From Candidatus Ornithoclostridium excrementipullorum (lineage in GTDB: Bacteria; Bacillota; Clostridia; Christensenellales; UBA3700): a stretch of 59,160 bases of DNA. The translations under genes and the position numbers were made by a program. The notes beneath the pieces were generated by a model that was not told the origin of the DNA, searched no databases, and was given only the letters and a program-made list of their open reading frames with translations. Location of the stretch: the NCBI GenBank assembly GCA_018716085.1, contig DVKK01000042.1, forward strand, positions 1 through 59,160, read 5' to 3'. Below, in pieces: positions 1 to 6,856 of this stretch; positions within the stretch are counted from its first letter, which is position 1, and the number at the start of each line of letters is the position of its first letter.

Positions 1-1227
1 GAAAGTCTTGCCGTCGCTGTCGCATTTTATCTCTCCGTCGTGATTCATCACGATGTTCTTCGCCAGCGAGAGCCCCAGTCCGAAACTGTTGCCGTTATGC
101 GTACGCGCGTTGTCCACGCGATAAAATCTGTCGAATATCTTCTCTATGTGTTCCTTCTCTATTCCCGCTCCGTAATTGGTGAAGACGAGATACGCGTTGC
201 GCTTGTCGGCTTTCAGCGACACGTTTATGCGCCCCTTTTCGGGCGTATATTTTAGCGCGTTGTCCATGAGAATGGTACACAGCCTTTCTATCTGTTTGTC
301 GTAACAGTCTATCTCCACTCCGGGGCTGATATCCTGTTCCAGTTCTATGCTCTTTTCGAAACATCTCGCTTCAAAGCTCAGCAAGATGCCGTCCAACATC
401 TCCGACACGTTGGCGATCGCCTTGATCCCCGCGGAAACGCTGTCCGCGCGGTACAGTTCCAGCATATCGGTTATCAGCGCGCTCATGCGTGCCAGCTGAG
501 CGTTTATGCTGTCTATCCAATGCGAGTTCTCCTCCACCGTAGCCGTCTTGTCGGACTGGATAAGATACATATTGGCGCCGATGATCGCGATCGGGGTCTT
601 GAGTTCGTGCGAAGCGTCGGCGACCAGCTGTTTCTGCTGTTCGTACGACTGTTTGACAGGCGCTATCATCTGCCTGGACACAAGCTGCCCGAACACATAC
701 AGAAGTACCAGACAGAACAGATATATGATCCCCGTCGTTACGCCCGATTCTATGAGATCGCTTCTGTCCCGGGTCCAGTTATAGACGGAATAGACCTCGA
801 TCGTTTCGCCTTCGCCGCCCGCAGCGACCAGCTTATGCGTCCTTATGTATTTCCCTTCCAGGTTGAACGACAGATCGGCGTCGTCCGCCGTGAACACCTT
901 CTCCGCGATCGCGTCGCACTCTTCCGTACTGACGTCGTCGGCATTGAAGAAAGTGTAATATCCCCTTCCCGAACCGTCCTCCACGCGCAATATGATCATG
1001 CAGGAGTTACGCGCCAACCACGACTGTACGGAGTCTTCGTCGGCGTTCGGGAAAGGAGCCTTTTCCAACGCGTCGTCGAGCCTGTTCTCTATCATCGTGT
1101 CCGTCTGCATCAGATTTACCGCGAAGATCGTGCCGTAAGCGAGCAGAAGGAATATCCCTCCGACCGAAACGAAGATGATGATAAACCGCTTGCGCAGCTG
1201 AACGAGGACCTTGTCCATCGCGCTCAT
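1..1227 (-). CDS. Sensor histidine kinase, partial (C-terminus beyond window)
   Basis: This is a membrane sensor kinase of the HisKA/HATPase_c type that would phosphorylate the regulator encoded just upstream. An N-terminal membrane segment (about residues 14-35) and a second one after an extracellular stretch of about 130 residues frame a small sensor region. The phosphoacceptor is His207 in SHELKTP. The ATP-binding region shows an N-box (DNALKY) and the GLGLSLAKN glycine loop; the G1 motif reads NYGAG, with Asn where Asp is usual. The start is chosen at 1227 because its ATG overlaps the regulator stop in an ATGA junction; a second ATG lies three codons later. The gene runs off the left edge. 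The signal sensed is unknown. Confidence 0.93.
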   Translation of the reverse strand, partial: MSAMDKVLVQLRKRFIIIFVSVGGIFLLLAYGTIFAVNLMQTDTMIENRLDDALEKAPFPNADEDSVQSWLARNSCMIILRVEDGSGRGYYTFFNADDVSTEECDAIAEKVFTADDADLSFNLEGKYIRTHKLVAAGGEGETIEVYSVYNWTRDRSDLIESGVTTGIIYLFCLVLLYVFGQLVSRQMIAPVKQSYEQQKQLVADASHELKTPIAIIGANMYLIQSDKTATVEENSHWIDSINAQLARMSALITDMLELYRADSVSAGIKAIANVSEMLDGILLSFEARCFEKSIELEQDISPGVEIDCYDKQIERLCTILMDNALKYTPEKGRINVSLKADKRNAYLVFTNYGAGIEKEHIEKIFDRFYRVDNARTHNGNSFGLGLSLAKNIVMNHDGEIKCDSDGKTF

Positions 1228-1913
1228 TTCACCGCCTGCGCCTGCGCGGAGAGCTTGTACCCCACGCCTCTCACCGATACGAGATTTACGTCCGCGCCGA
1301 GAAAATTGAGTTTCTTGCGCAGAAACGACATATATACTTCGAGATTGTTGGACTCGAAATCGCAGTTGAATCCCCACGCCTTATTGATGAGTTCGTCCTT
1401 CGTGAACACGGCGTTCGGATTGGAGAAAAAGCAGAGCGCCAGTTCGTATTCCTTTCCGGACAGAGCGACGCTCTTCGCTCCGCTGGACAGCTTGTATTCC
1501 TTTATGTTGAGCACGGCGTTGCCGACTTTCAGCTCGTTGCCGCTTGCGTCGCCGTTCCTGCGGCGCGTTATGGCGCGCAGGCGCGCAGTCAGTTCGTCCA
1601 TCGAAAACGGCTTGGTCAGATAATCGTCCGCGCCGATATCCAACCCTTTGACCTTATCCTCCACGGAGGAGAGCGCCGTAAGCATGATGATGGGAGTGTT
1701 TATTCCCGCGGCGCGGAGCTTGGACACGGCGGTATAGCCGTCCATCACGGGCAGCATGATATCCATGATGATCACGTCGTAATCGCCGACCAATCCCATC
1801 TGATATCCTTCGTCGCCGTCGAAAGCGCATTCCACAAGACATTGATTCTTTTTGAGCAGCGACGCGATCGCTTCGGACATCTGCACTTCGTCTTCTACAA
1901 GCAGAACTTTCAT
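1224..1913 (-). CDS. OmpR/PhoB-family response regulator
   Basis: This 229-residue DNA-binding regulator should take phosphate from the overlapping kinase and control transcription. The receiver domain covers about residues 1-115, with acidic pocket Glu7/Asp8, phosphoacceptor Asp51 in IIMDIMLP and conserved Lys101 in TKPF. A winged-helix output domain follows (about 130-225) and ends in the typical RGVGYKL wing. The stop overlaps the kinase start by four bases, so the pair is translationally coupled. A GGAGGAAAG ribosome site lies just before the ATG. The physiological target cannot be told from sequence. Confidence 0.95.
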   Translation of the reverse strand: MKVLLVEDEVQMSEAIASLLKKNQCLVECAFDGDEGYQMGLVGDYDVIIMDIMLPVMDGYTAVSKLRAAGINTPIIMLTALSSVEDKVKGLDIGADDYLTKPFSMDELTARLRAITRRRNGDASGNELKVGNAVLNIKEYKLSSGAKSVALSGKEYELALCFFSNPNAVFTKDELINKAWGFNCDFESNNLEVYMSFLRKKLNFLGADVNLVSVRGVGYKLSAQAQAVK

Positions 1914-1936
1914 CTTTCCTCCGAATATACGTCTTT

Positions 1937-1965
1937 ATTGTACCACAAAGCCGCATATCTGTCTT
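1937..1965 (-). promoter_or_regulatory. Probable sigma-A promoter of the regulator/kinase pair
   Basis: On the minus strand a TACAAT -10 (1937-1942) is preceded by TGTGG, giving an extended -10. AAGACA (1960-1965) lies 17 bases upstream as a weak -35. It sits about 25 bases before the regulator ATG. Confidence 0.55.
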
Positions 1966-2193
1966 TGAGTTCTCTAATATAATAAATAAATTTTATTAAA
2001 CTCCGATTAAAACGCGCTTTTGAGCGCGCATTCGCTCGAAAAACGGCTTTTCGACCGCGCTTTTCGGCGGGATCGTCCGTCCGCTTCCGCCCGAAAACAC
2101 CCGAACTTCGGGGCTTTTTCGGGCTCGGAAAAAATTTTTTCGAAAATTTTTCGGTTTTCCGTTTTTTTTAATGCGCCTTTAACCAATCGCCCC

Positions 2194-2343
2194 TATAATA
2201 AAGCCATAAAACACGACCCCCCTAAATAGTAGAGCCGGAGTACAACACATAAAAGACTTCTTCCAAACACCTATTATAAACACTCCTCTTAATCTCCCTC
2301 TACTAAAAAGATCCTCCCGCCCTTTACCGGCGGGAGTTTTTTT
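2194..2343 (+). ncRNA. Candidate small RNA with intrinsic terminator
   Basis: A TATAAT box (2194-2199) is followed by about 110 bases with no ORF and then a strong terminator, so a transcript of about 138 nt from around 2206 is likely. TAGTAGAG (2227-2234) can pair with CTCTACTA (2298-2305), closing a large loop rich in C, U and A that carries UCUUC, CUCCUC and UCUCCC stretches complementary to ribosome binding sites. The -35 region is weak. I do not recognise an RNA family; it could also be a short leader with no function of its own. Confidence 0.45.
2314..2343 (+). terminator. Intrinsic terminator of the candidate small RNA
   Basis: CTCCCGCC (2314-2321) pairs perfectly with GGCGGGAG (2329-2336) across a 7-base loop and is followed by seven T residues. 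Confidence 0.85.
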
Positions 2344-2496
2344 ATATGCGAAATCTGCGCGATCCGATTTCCTTTTTACATGACCGATAGCGCCGAACCT
2401 CAAAATTCCCGCCGCGCCGCCTCTTAAAACAGCGCGGACCTCGGATTCCGTTTTCTCGGATACTTTCCGGAGTTCAGTCGATTTCTTAACAGTATA

Positions 2497-2525
2497 TCGA
2501 CGCAATGATCATATCGGCGTATAAT
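2497..2525 (+). promoter_or_regulatory. Probable promoter of the 49-aa ORF
   Basis: TCGACG (2497-2502), 17 bases, then TATAAT (2520-2525) on the plus strand. It is 22 bases upstream of the ATG at 2548. Confidence 0.5.
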
Positions 2526-2547
2526 TAAACAAAAGGAGGAGGTAGCT

Positions 2548-2697
2548 ATGGGAATATTAAAAAGCGACAGCCTTTACAGCTACGGCCGTCTTCCCGGCGG
2601 AGGGACGTTTCGCCCTGACGACGGATCGGACGATAACGATACGGACCGATCTTCCGCTCCCGAACCCGATTACGACGAAGACGAACTCGGAATGTAA
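2548..2697 (+). CDS. Small acidic hypothetical protein (49 aa)
   Basis: The ORF starts with ATG after a near-perfect AGGAGGAGGT ribosome site and has its own promoter-like TATAAT. The product is 49 residues long. Its first 20 residues carry Gly, Ser and Tyr; the rest is rich in Asp, Glu and Pro and ends DEDELGM. There is no membrane segment, signal peptide or cysteine. I do not recognise a family. The strong start signals are the main reason to call it a gene; a chance ORF is possible. It converges on the nucleotidase gene, whose stop is 80 bases away. Confidence 0.5.
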   Translation: MGILKSDSLYSYGRLPGGGTFRPDDGSDDNDTDRSSAPEPDYDEDELGM

Positions 2698-2750
2698 AAA
2701 ATTTGTTCTTCGCTCTTTCGGGCGGCGGACAGGGCTGTTCCCCCCGCCGC

Positions 2751-2774
2751 GATAAAACCGAGGCAAAATGCCTC
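2751..2774 (-). terminator. Terminator of the nucleotidase gene
   Basis: Minus-strand hairpin GAGGCA-TTT-TGCCTC (2760-2774) followed by GGTTTTATC, five bases beyond the stop codon. The T-run is short, so efficiency is uncertain. Confidence 0.55.
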
Positions 2775-2778
2775 CGCT

Positions 2779-3339
2779 TTAAGCGACGGAGATAAGGTAT
2801 TCGTACAGATCTTTCCACGTTGCAAACGCGGGGATATCCGTTTGCGCGCCCGCATTGCCTTTGCCCCTGAACAAAACGGCGCGTATCCCTTTCGCGGCAA
2901 CATTTTCGCAATTTTTAAGGGAATCGTCTATAAAGATATCTATGCACTCTCTTTCGCAGACCTCGGCTTTGTCATACGCACAGACAAGTTTGTCGTATAC
3001 GATACCGCTCTTTTTCAACTGTTCCGAAGTAGTCTTGAACGCGTCGGAATACAGTCTTTCGTCCCTTGCCGTGATAATACATATAAAGTGTCCCGCGTCA
3101 TGCAGCTTCTTTATATGCTCCGCGGCGCCCGTCTTTACGGGAGTATCGGGAACGACCTTATCGTAATATTTTCTGCCGAACTCGAATTCACGTTCCCTCA
3201 ACCCGTCGGGCAAGGTAGAATACGAGATATCGTTTTTTCTCATCTCATCGGGATCCAAACCGAAATATTCGGCGACAAACGGCACCATATAATCAAAAGT
3301 GTCCATTATCGTATCGTCTATGTCTATCCCTATCCTCAT
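2779..3339 (-). CDS. 5'(3')-deoxyribonucleotidase, HAD superfamily (NT5C type)
   Basis: This 186-residue cytosolic protein belongs to the HAD phosphatases that remove phosphate from nucleoside monophosphates. The HAD motif I is DIDDTIMD at residues 5-12, with the nucleophile and acid/base aspartates. ITARDERL carries motif II and the acidic DIFIDDSLKN segment is motif III/IV. The length fits the compact bacterial YqfW/NT5C group. A longer reading frame extends upstream, but I set the start at 3339, where the family homology begins. There is no Shine-Dalgarno sequence there, and a consensus promoter ends only seven bases before the ATG, so a leaderless message is likely. The exact nucleotide substrate is not evident. 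Confidence 0.85.
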   Translation of the reverse strand: MRIGIDIDDTIMDTFDYMVPFVAEYFGLDPDEMRKNDISYSTLPDGLREREFEFGRKYYDKVVPDTPVKTGAAEHIKKLHDAGHFICIITARDERLYSDAFKTTSEQLKKSGIVYDKLVCAYDKAEVCERECIDIFIDDSLKNCENVAAKGIRAVLFRGKGNAGAQTDIPAFATWKDLYEYLISVA

Positions 3340-3346
3340 ATCCACG

Positions 3347-3375
3347 ATTATACAGTCTGCCCATACGATTGTCAA
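3347..3375 (-). promoter_or_regulatory. Consensus sigma-A promoter abutting the nucleotidase start
   Basis: On the minus strand TTGACA (3370-3375) and TATAAT (3347-3352) are separated by exactly 17 bases. Only seven bases separate the -10 from the ATG at 3339, which puts the expected transcription start at or next to the start codon. Confidence 0.8.
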
Positions 3376-3546
3376 TCCGCATATCCGTCGCCTGTCCTCA
3401 GCCGAGGATCGCCTGCCGAACGATCGCTCCCGCGCTACGGAAATCGGGCTAAACGCGGCCCGATCCGATACGTTTGCAAGCAAAATTATTATGACCGCCC
3501 CTCTCCTACATCATAATTTTCGCGTTGAAAAACAGGCTGTCGGATA
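3376..3546. other. Intergenic stretch without a recognisable gene
   Basis: I see no credible ORF here. It holds an inverted repeat of AAATTATTATG with CATCATAATTTT around 3483-3522 that could form a weak hairpin, and then runs into the repeat unit at 3547. Confidence 0.5.
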
Positions 3547-3646
3547 ACCCGGCGGGACTTGTGAGGAGCGAGCCCAGCGCGCGACGGAATAGCGGAGCCC
3601 CTGCTCCGCGTCACGATTTCGGTGCCCGCTGGGGAAGCGGAGCGAA
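3547..3646 (+). repeat. 100-bp repeat, copy 1
   Basis: This copy matches 3738-3837 almost base for base, differing mainly in a few positions around 3576-3582. It starts with ACCCGGCGGGACTTG, which resembles the complement of the tRNA-Arg 3' end, and contains the hairpin GCGGAGC-CCCT-GCTCCGC. No protein is evident. It may be an element scar or a dispersed intergenic repeat. Confidence 0.8.
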
Positions 3647-3664
3647 GGGCGCGGCTAAGTGCGA

Positions 3665-3706
3665 AACGAAAAAGAGAGAGGCTTTTGCCTTTCTCTCTTT
3701 TCGGAT
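3665..3706. other. Hairpin between the two repeat copies
   Basis: AAAGAGAGAG and CTCTCTTTT arms flank a short GC-containing loop, with A or T runs on both sides. It may act as a terminator in either direction, though no gene ends next to it. Confidence 0.5.
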
Positions 3707-3730
3707 CGCTTTGTGCCGAAGCCCGAAGCG

Positions 3731-3752
3731 GTGGCGCACCCGGCGGGACTTG
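3731..3752 (+). repeat. Candidate att site: partial copy of the tRNA-Arg 3' end
   Basis: GTGGCGCACCCGGCGGGA here is identical to 9037-9054, which spans the 3' end of tRNA-Arg, and TTG matches after one mismatch. Both copies are in the same orientation, as expected for attL and attR. A shorter copy (AGCGGTGGCGCACC) lies at 3928-3941. This would be the left boundary of the AT-rich island. Confidence 0.55.
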
Positions 3753-3837
3753 TGAGGAGCGAGCCCGACGAGCGACGGAATAGCGGAGCCCCTGCTCCGC
3801 GTCACGATTTCGGTGCCCGCTGGGGAAGCGGAGCGAA
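3738..3837 (+). repeat. 100-bp repeat, copy 2
   Basis: Second copy of the element at 3547-3646, 191 bases downstream in the same orientation. Its left end continues into the candidate att sequence, so copy 2 joins directly to tRNA-Arg-like DNA. Confidence 0.8.
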
Positions 3838-3863
3838 AAGCGACGGCATAGGAAGAGGCAAGC

Positions 3864-3901
3864 AAAATCGGGAGCCGCGACGATCGCGATCTCCCGATTT
3901 G
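3864..3901. other. Long perfect-armed hairpin
   Basis: AAATCGGGAG and CTCCCGATTT arms enclose a second CGCG-ATCG-CGCG palindrome. It lies between repeat copy 2 and the third att-like sequence. It looks like an intergenic mobile-repeat hairpin rather than the end of a gene. Confidence 0.5.
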
Positions 3902-3947
3902 ATTGGCTCGCCGCAAGCCGAGCTTGTAGCGGTGGCGCACCACTATT

Positions 3948-3982
3948 AGCGTAAGTTGAACCGACAACTTACGCTATTTTTA
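3948..3982 (+). terminator. Hairpin with T-rich tail at the island edge
   Basis: AGCGTAAGTTG (3949-3959) pairs with CAACTTACGCT (3966-3976) and is followed by ATTTTTATTT. It lies where base composition switches to AT-rich and would shield the restriction gene from upstream transcription. Confidence 0.65.
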
Positions 3983-4023
3983 TTTATAATAATTTTCATG
4001 TATTATTTTATTTGCCTCGAATA

Positions 4024-4052
4024 TTGCTTATCGATATAGATTTTGGTATAAT
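4024..4052 (+). promoter_or_regulatory. Promoter of the restriction-modification gene
   Basis: TTGCTT (4024-4029), 17 bases, TATAAT (4047-4052), with TGG before the -10 making it an extended -10 box. It is 28 bases from the ATG at 4081. Confidence 0.75.
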
Positions 4053-4080
4053 GTAGTTAAAAATAATCAAGGTGAAACAA

Positions 4081-6840
4081 ATGACCGAAAACGAAAAAAG
4101 AACAGCGGCAAAAGAGTTTGCAAACTACTGGAAGGATCGGGGGTATGAAAAAGGAGAAAGTCAGCCTTTTTGGCTTTCTTTGTTAAGAGATGTACTTGGT
4201 ATAGATAAGCCAGAACAATTTATCACTTTTGAAAACCAAGTAAAAATTGATAATACCAGTTTTATTGATGCTACTATTTCTGCAACACATGTATTAATTG
4301 AACAGAAAAGTACTGATAAAGATTTAAGAAAACCTATCAAACAAGCTGATGGCAGTTTGCTGACTCCTTTTCAACAAGCTAAACGCTATTCTGCCGAGCT
4401 TCCTTATTCTGAGCGTCCTCGTTGGATAGTTACATGTAATTTCCGCGAGTTTCTGATATACGATATGGAAAAACCAACGGGAGATCCAGAGAGCATTTTG
4501 TTGAAAGATCTTCCCAAAGAGGCATATCGATTGCAATTTCTCGTTGATACGGGCAATGACAATATCCGCAAAGAAATGGAAATATCCATTAAGGCAGGTG
4601 AAATTGTAGGTCTATTGTACGATGAAATATTAAAACAATACAAAGATCCTGAAGCTGAAAGAACGTTAAAAAGTCTAAATATGCTTTGCGTCAGATTAGT
4701 TTTTTGTTTATATGCAGAAGACAGCGGTTTGTTTGGCGAACATCTTAAATTTCACAATTATATTAAAAGTTTTGCAGTAAAAGACGTACGCCGCGCTATA
4801 ATCGATTTATTCAAAGTTCTTGATACCAAGCCTGAAATGCGCGATCCTTATTTAGACGAAATGCTAGCCTCGTTTCCTTATGTAAACGGTGGCTTGTTTG
4901 CCGATGAAGATATTGAGATCCCTCAGTTTAATGAAAAAATAGTCAACTTATTACTTCATAATGCAAGCGAAAATTTCGATTGGAGTGAAATTTCCCCTAC
5001 CATTTTCGGCGCGGTTTTTGAAAGCACATTGAATCCTGAAACGCGTCGTAGCGGAGGCATGCATTATACCTCGATAGAAAATATCCACAAAGTAATTGAT
5101 CCGTTGTTCTTGGACGAATTACGTAAAGAACTTACTGAAATTGAAACTATTGCGGTTGATAAAACTCGCGTACGAAAATTGGAAGAATATCGCTTAAAAT
5201 TAGCTACGCTTACATTCCTCGATCCTGCTTGCGGTTCTGGTAACTTTCTAACAGAAACATACCTTTCTCTGCGCAGATTAGAAAACGAAGCTCTCAATTA
5301 TATCTATAACGGGCAAATCGTTCTCGGATTTGACGATTTGATAAAAGTATCTATCGGACAATTTTACGGTATCGAAATAAACGATTTTGCCGTAACAGTC
5401 GCCAAGACCGCATTATGGATAGCAGAAAGTCAGATGATGAAAGAAACCGAGGAAATAGTAAAAATCAATCTCGAATTTTTGCCATTAAGAAGCTATGCAA
5501 ATATTGTCGAAGGAAACGCTTTAACGCTTGATTGGGAGAGCTTAGTACCTAAAGATAAATTGAATTATATTATGGGTAATCCGCCTTTTGTGGGTGGAAT
5601 GATGGCAAAAAAAGAACAAAAAGAAGATATGCTTTCCGTAATAGGAAATATAAAGGGGTTGGGTGAATTAGATTATGTCGCAGCATGGTATTACAAAGCT
5701 ACAAAGTATATTGTTGATACACATATAGAAGTTGCATTTGTGTCGACAAATTCTATTTGCCAAGGTCAGCAAGCGGTTACTCTTTGGAAGCCTCTTTTTG
5801 AAAAAGGAGTGCGTATACAATTTGCACATCGCTCATTTATATGGGATAGTGAAGCAAAAGTAAAAGCGCATGTCCATTGCGTAATTGTGTGCTTTTCTTT
5901 GCATGACAGGGCGAAAAAAGCTATATTTTTTAATGATATGGTGAAATATGTGAAAAATATTAATTCATATCTTATGGAAGCGCCTGACATTTTTATAGAG
6001 AGTCGAACCACCCCTCTTTGTGATGTTCCTAAAATCAGGTTTGGAAGTATGCCGAGAGATGGAGGTGGTTTTATACTATCCGACGAAGAAAAAAATGAAT
6101 TGATAAAAAAAGAACCTATATCGGCTTCGTGGATACATCCATATCTTGGAGCATATGAATTTATTAATAATAAAACGCGTTGGTGTCTCTGGTTAGTTGA
6201 TGCTACACCTCATGAAATAAAACAATCTCCATATGTTATGAAAAGAATAGAAAGTGTTAGAGAATTTAGAGCGAATAGCGTAGCAGCCGGAACGCGAAAA
6301 TTTGCTGAAACGCCTACGTTGTTTTGCCAAATCGCACAACCCGATAGTGATTATATAGCTGTACCAGAAACATCATCGGAAAGAAGGAAGTATATCCCTA
6401 TAGGTTTCTTAAGCAAAAATGTAATCGCAAGTAATCTTTTGTTCCTTATACCGAACGCTTCTCTGTATCATTTCGGTATACTTACGTCCAACGTTCACAA
6501 CGCTTGGATGCGTACAGTTTGCGGAAGATTAAAAAGTGATTACCGTTACGCAAAAGATATTGTCTATAATAATTTCCCATGGCCGTCTCCGACAGCAGAA
6601 CAAAAGGCTAAAATTGAGCAAACTGCACAAGAAATACTTAACGCTCGTGCCCTTTACCCCGACAGTTCTCTTGCTGACTTGTACGATGAATTGACAATGC
6701 CTGTTGAGCTGCGTCGCGCGCATCAACATAATGACAAGGCTGTAATGCAGGCATACGGTTTTTGGGGCAAGCTGAATACGGAAAGCGAATGCGTAGCAGA
6801 ACTAATGAAAATGTATCAAAATCTTACGAAAAAAATATAA
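4081..6840 (+). CDS. MmeI-like type II restriction-modification enzyme (type IIL/IIG)
   Basis: A single 919-residue chain appears to carry cleavage, DNA methylation and target recognition. The N-terminal domain holds a PD-(D/E)xK nuclease site at Asp63 and Glu74-Gln-Lys76. A helical linker follows, then an N6-adenine methyltransferase with motif I DPACGSGNF (381-389) and catalytic NPPF (500-503). The TRD has the MmeI-like RKYIPIGFLS and CGRLKSDYRY stretches, and the C-terminal helical region ends in SSLADLYDELTMP. Length and order fit the MmeI family. ATG 4081 is preferred over GTG 4072 because AAGGTG at 4069-4074 serves as its ribosome site. The gene is far more AT-rich than its surroundings and sits in a tRNA-bounded island with the TPR-HEPN gene 16 bases downstream. 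Recognition sequence unknown. Confidence 0.92.
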   Translation: MTENEKRTAAKEFANYWKDRGYEKGESQPFWLSLLRDVLGIDKPEQFITFENQVKIDNTSFIDATISATHVLIEQKSTDKDLRKPIKQADGSLLTPFQQAKRYSAELPYSERPRWIVTCNFREFLIYDMEKPTGDPESILLKDLPKEAYRLQFLVDTGNDNIRKEMEISIKAGEIVGLLYDEILKQYKDPEAERTLKSLNMLCVRLVFCLYAEDSGLFGEHLKFHNYIKSFAVKDVRRAIIDLFKVLDTKPEMRDPYLDEMLASFPYVNGGLFADEDIEIPQFNEKIVNLLLHNASENFDWSEISPTIFGAVFESTLNPETRRSGGMHYTSIENIHKVIDPLFLDELRKELTEIETIAVDKTRVRKLEEYRLKLATLTFLDPACGSGNFLTETYLSLRRLENEALNYIYNGQIVLGFDDLIKVSIGQFYGIEINDFAVTVAKTALWIAESQMMKETEEIVKINLEFLPLRSYANIVEGNALTLDWESLVPKDKLNYIMGNPPFVGGMMAKKEQKEDMLSVIGNIKGLGELDYVAAWYYKATKYIVDTHIEVAFVSTNSICQGQQAVTLWKPLFEKGVRIQFAHRSFIWDSEAKVKAHVHCVIVCFSLHDRAKKAIFFNDMVKYVKNINSYLMEAPDIFIESRTTPLCDVPKIRFGSMPRDGGGFILSDEEKNELIKKEPISASWIHPYLGAYEFINNKTRWCLWLVDATPHEIKQSPYVMKRIESVREFRANSVAAGTRKFAETPTLFCQIAQPDSDYIAVPETSSERRKYIPIGFLSKNVIASNLLFLIPNASLYHFGILTSNVHNAWMRTVCGRLKSDYRYAKDIVYNNFPWPSPTAEQKAKIEQTAQEILNARALYPDSSLADLYDELTMPVELRRAHQHNDKAVMQAYGFWGKLNTESECVAELMKMYQNLTKKI

Positions 6841-6856
6841 TGAGGAAAATATAGAA

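Noticed and set aside
3731..3760. A second tRNA-Arg gene
   Set aside because: Only about 20 bases match the tRNA 3' end; no anticodon or D arm follows.
3547..3837. CRISPR-like array
   Set aside because: Only two 100-bp units, with no regular short repeats, spacers or cas genes.
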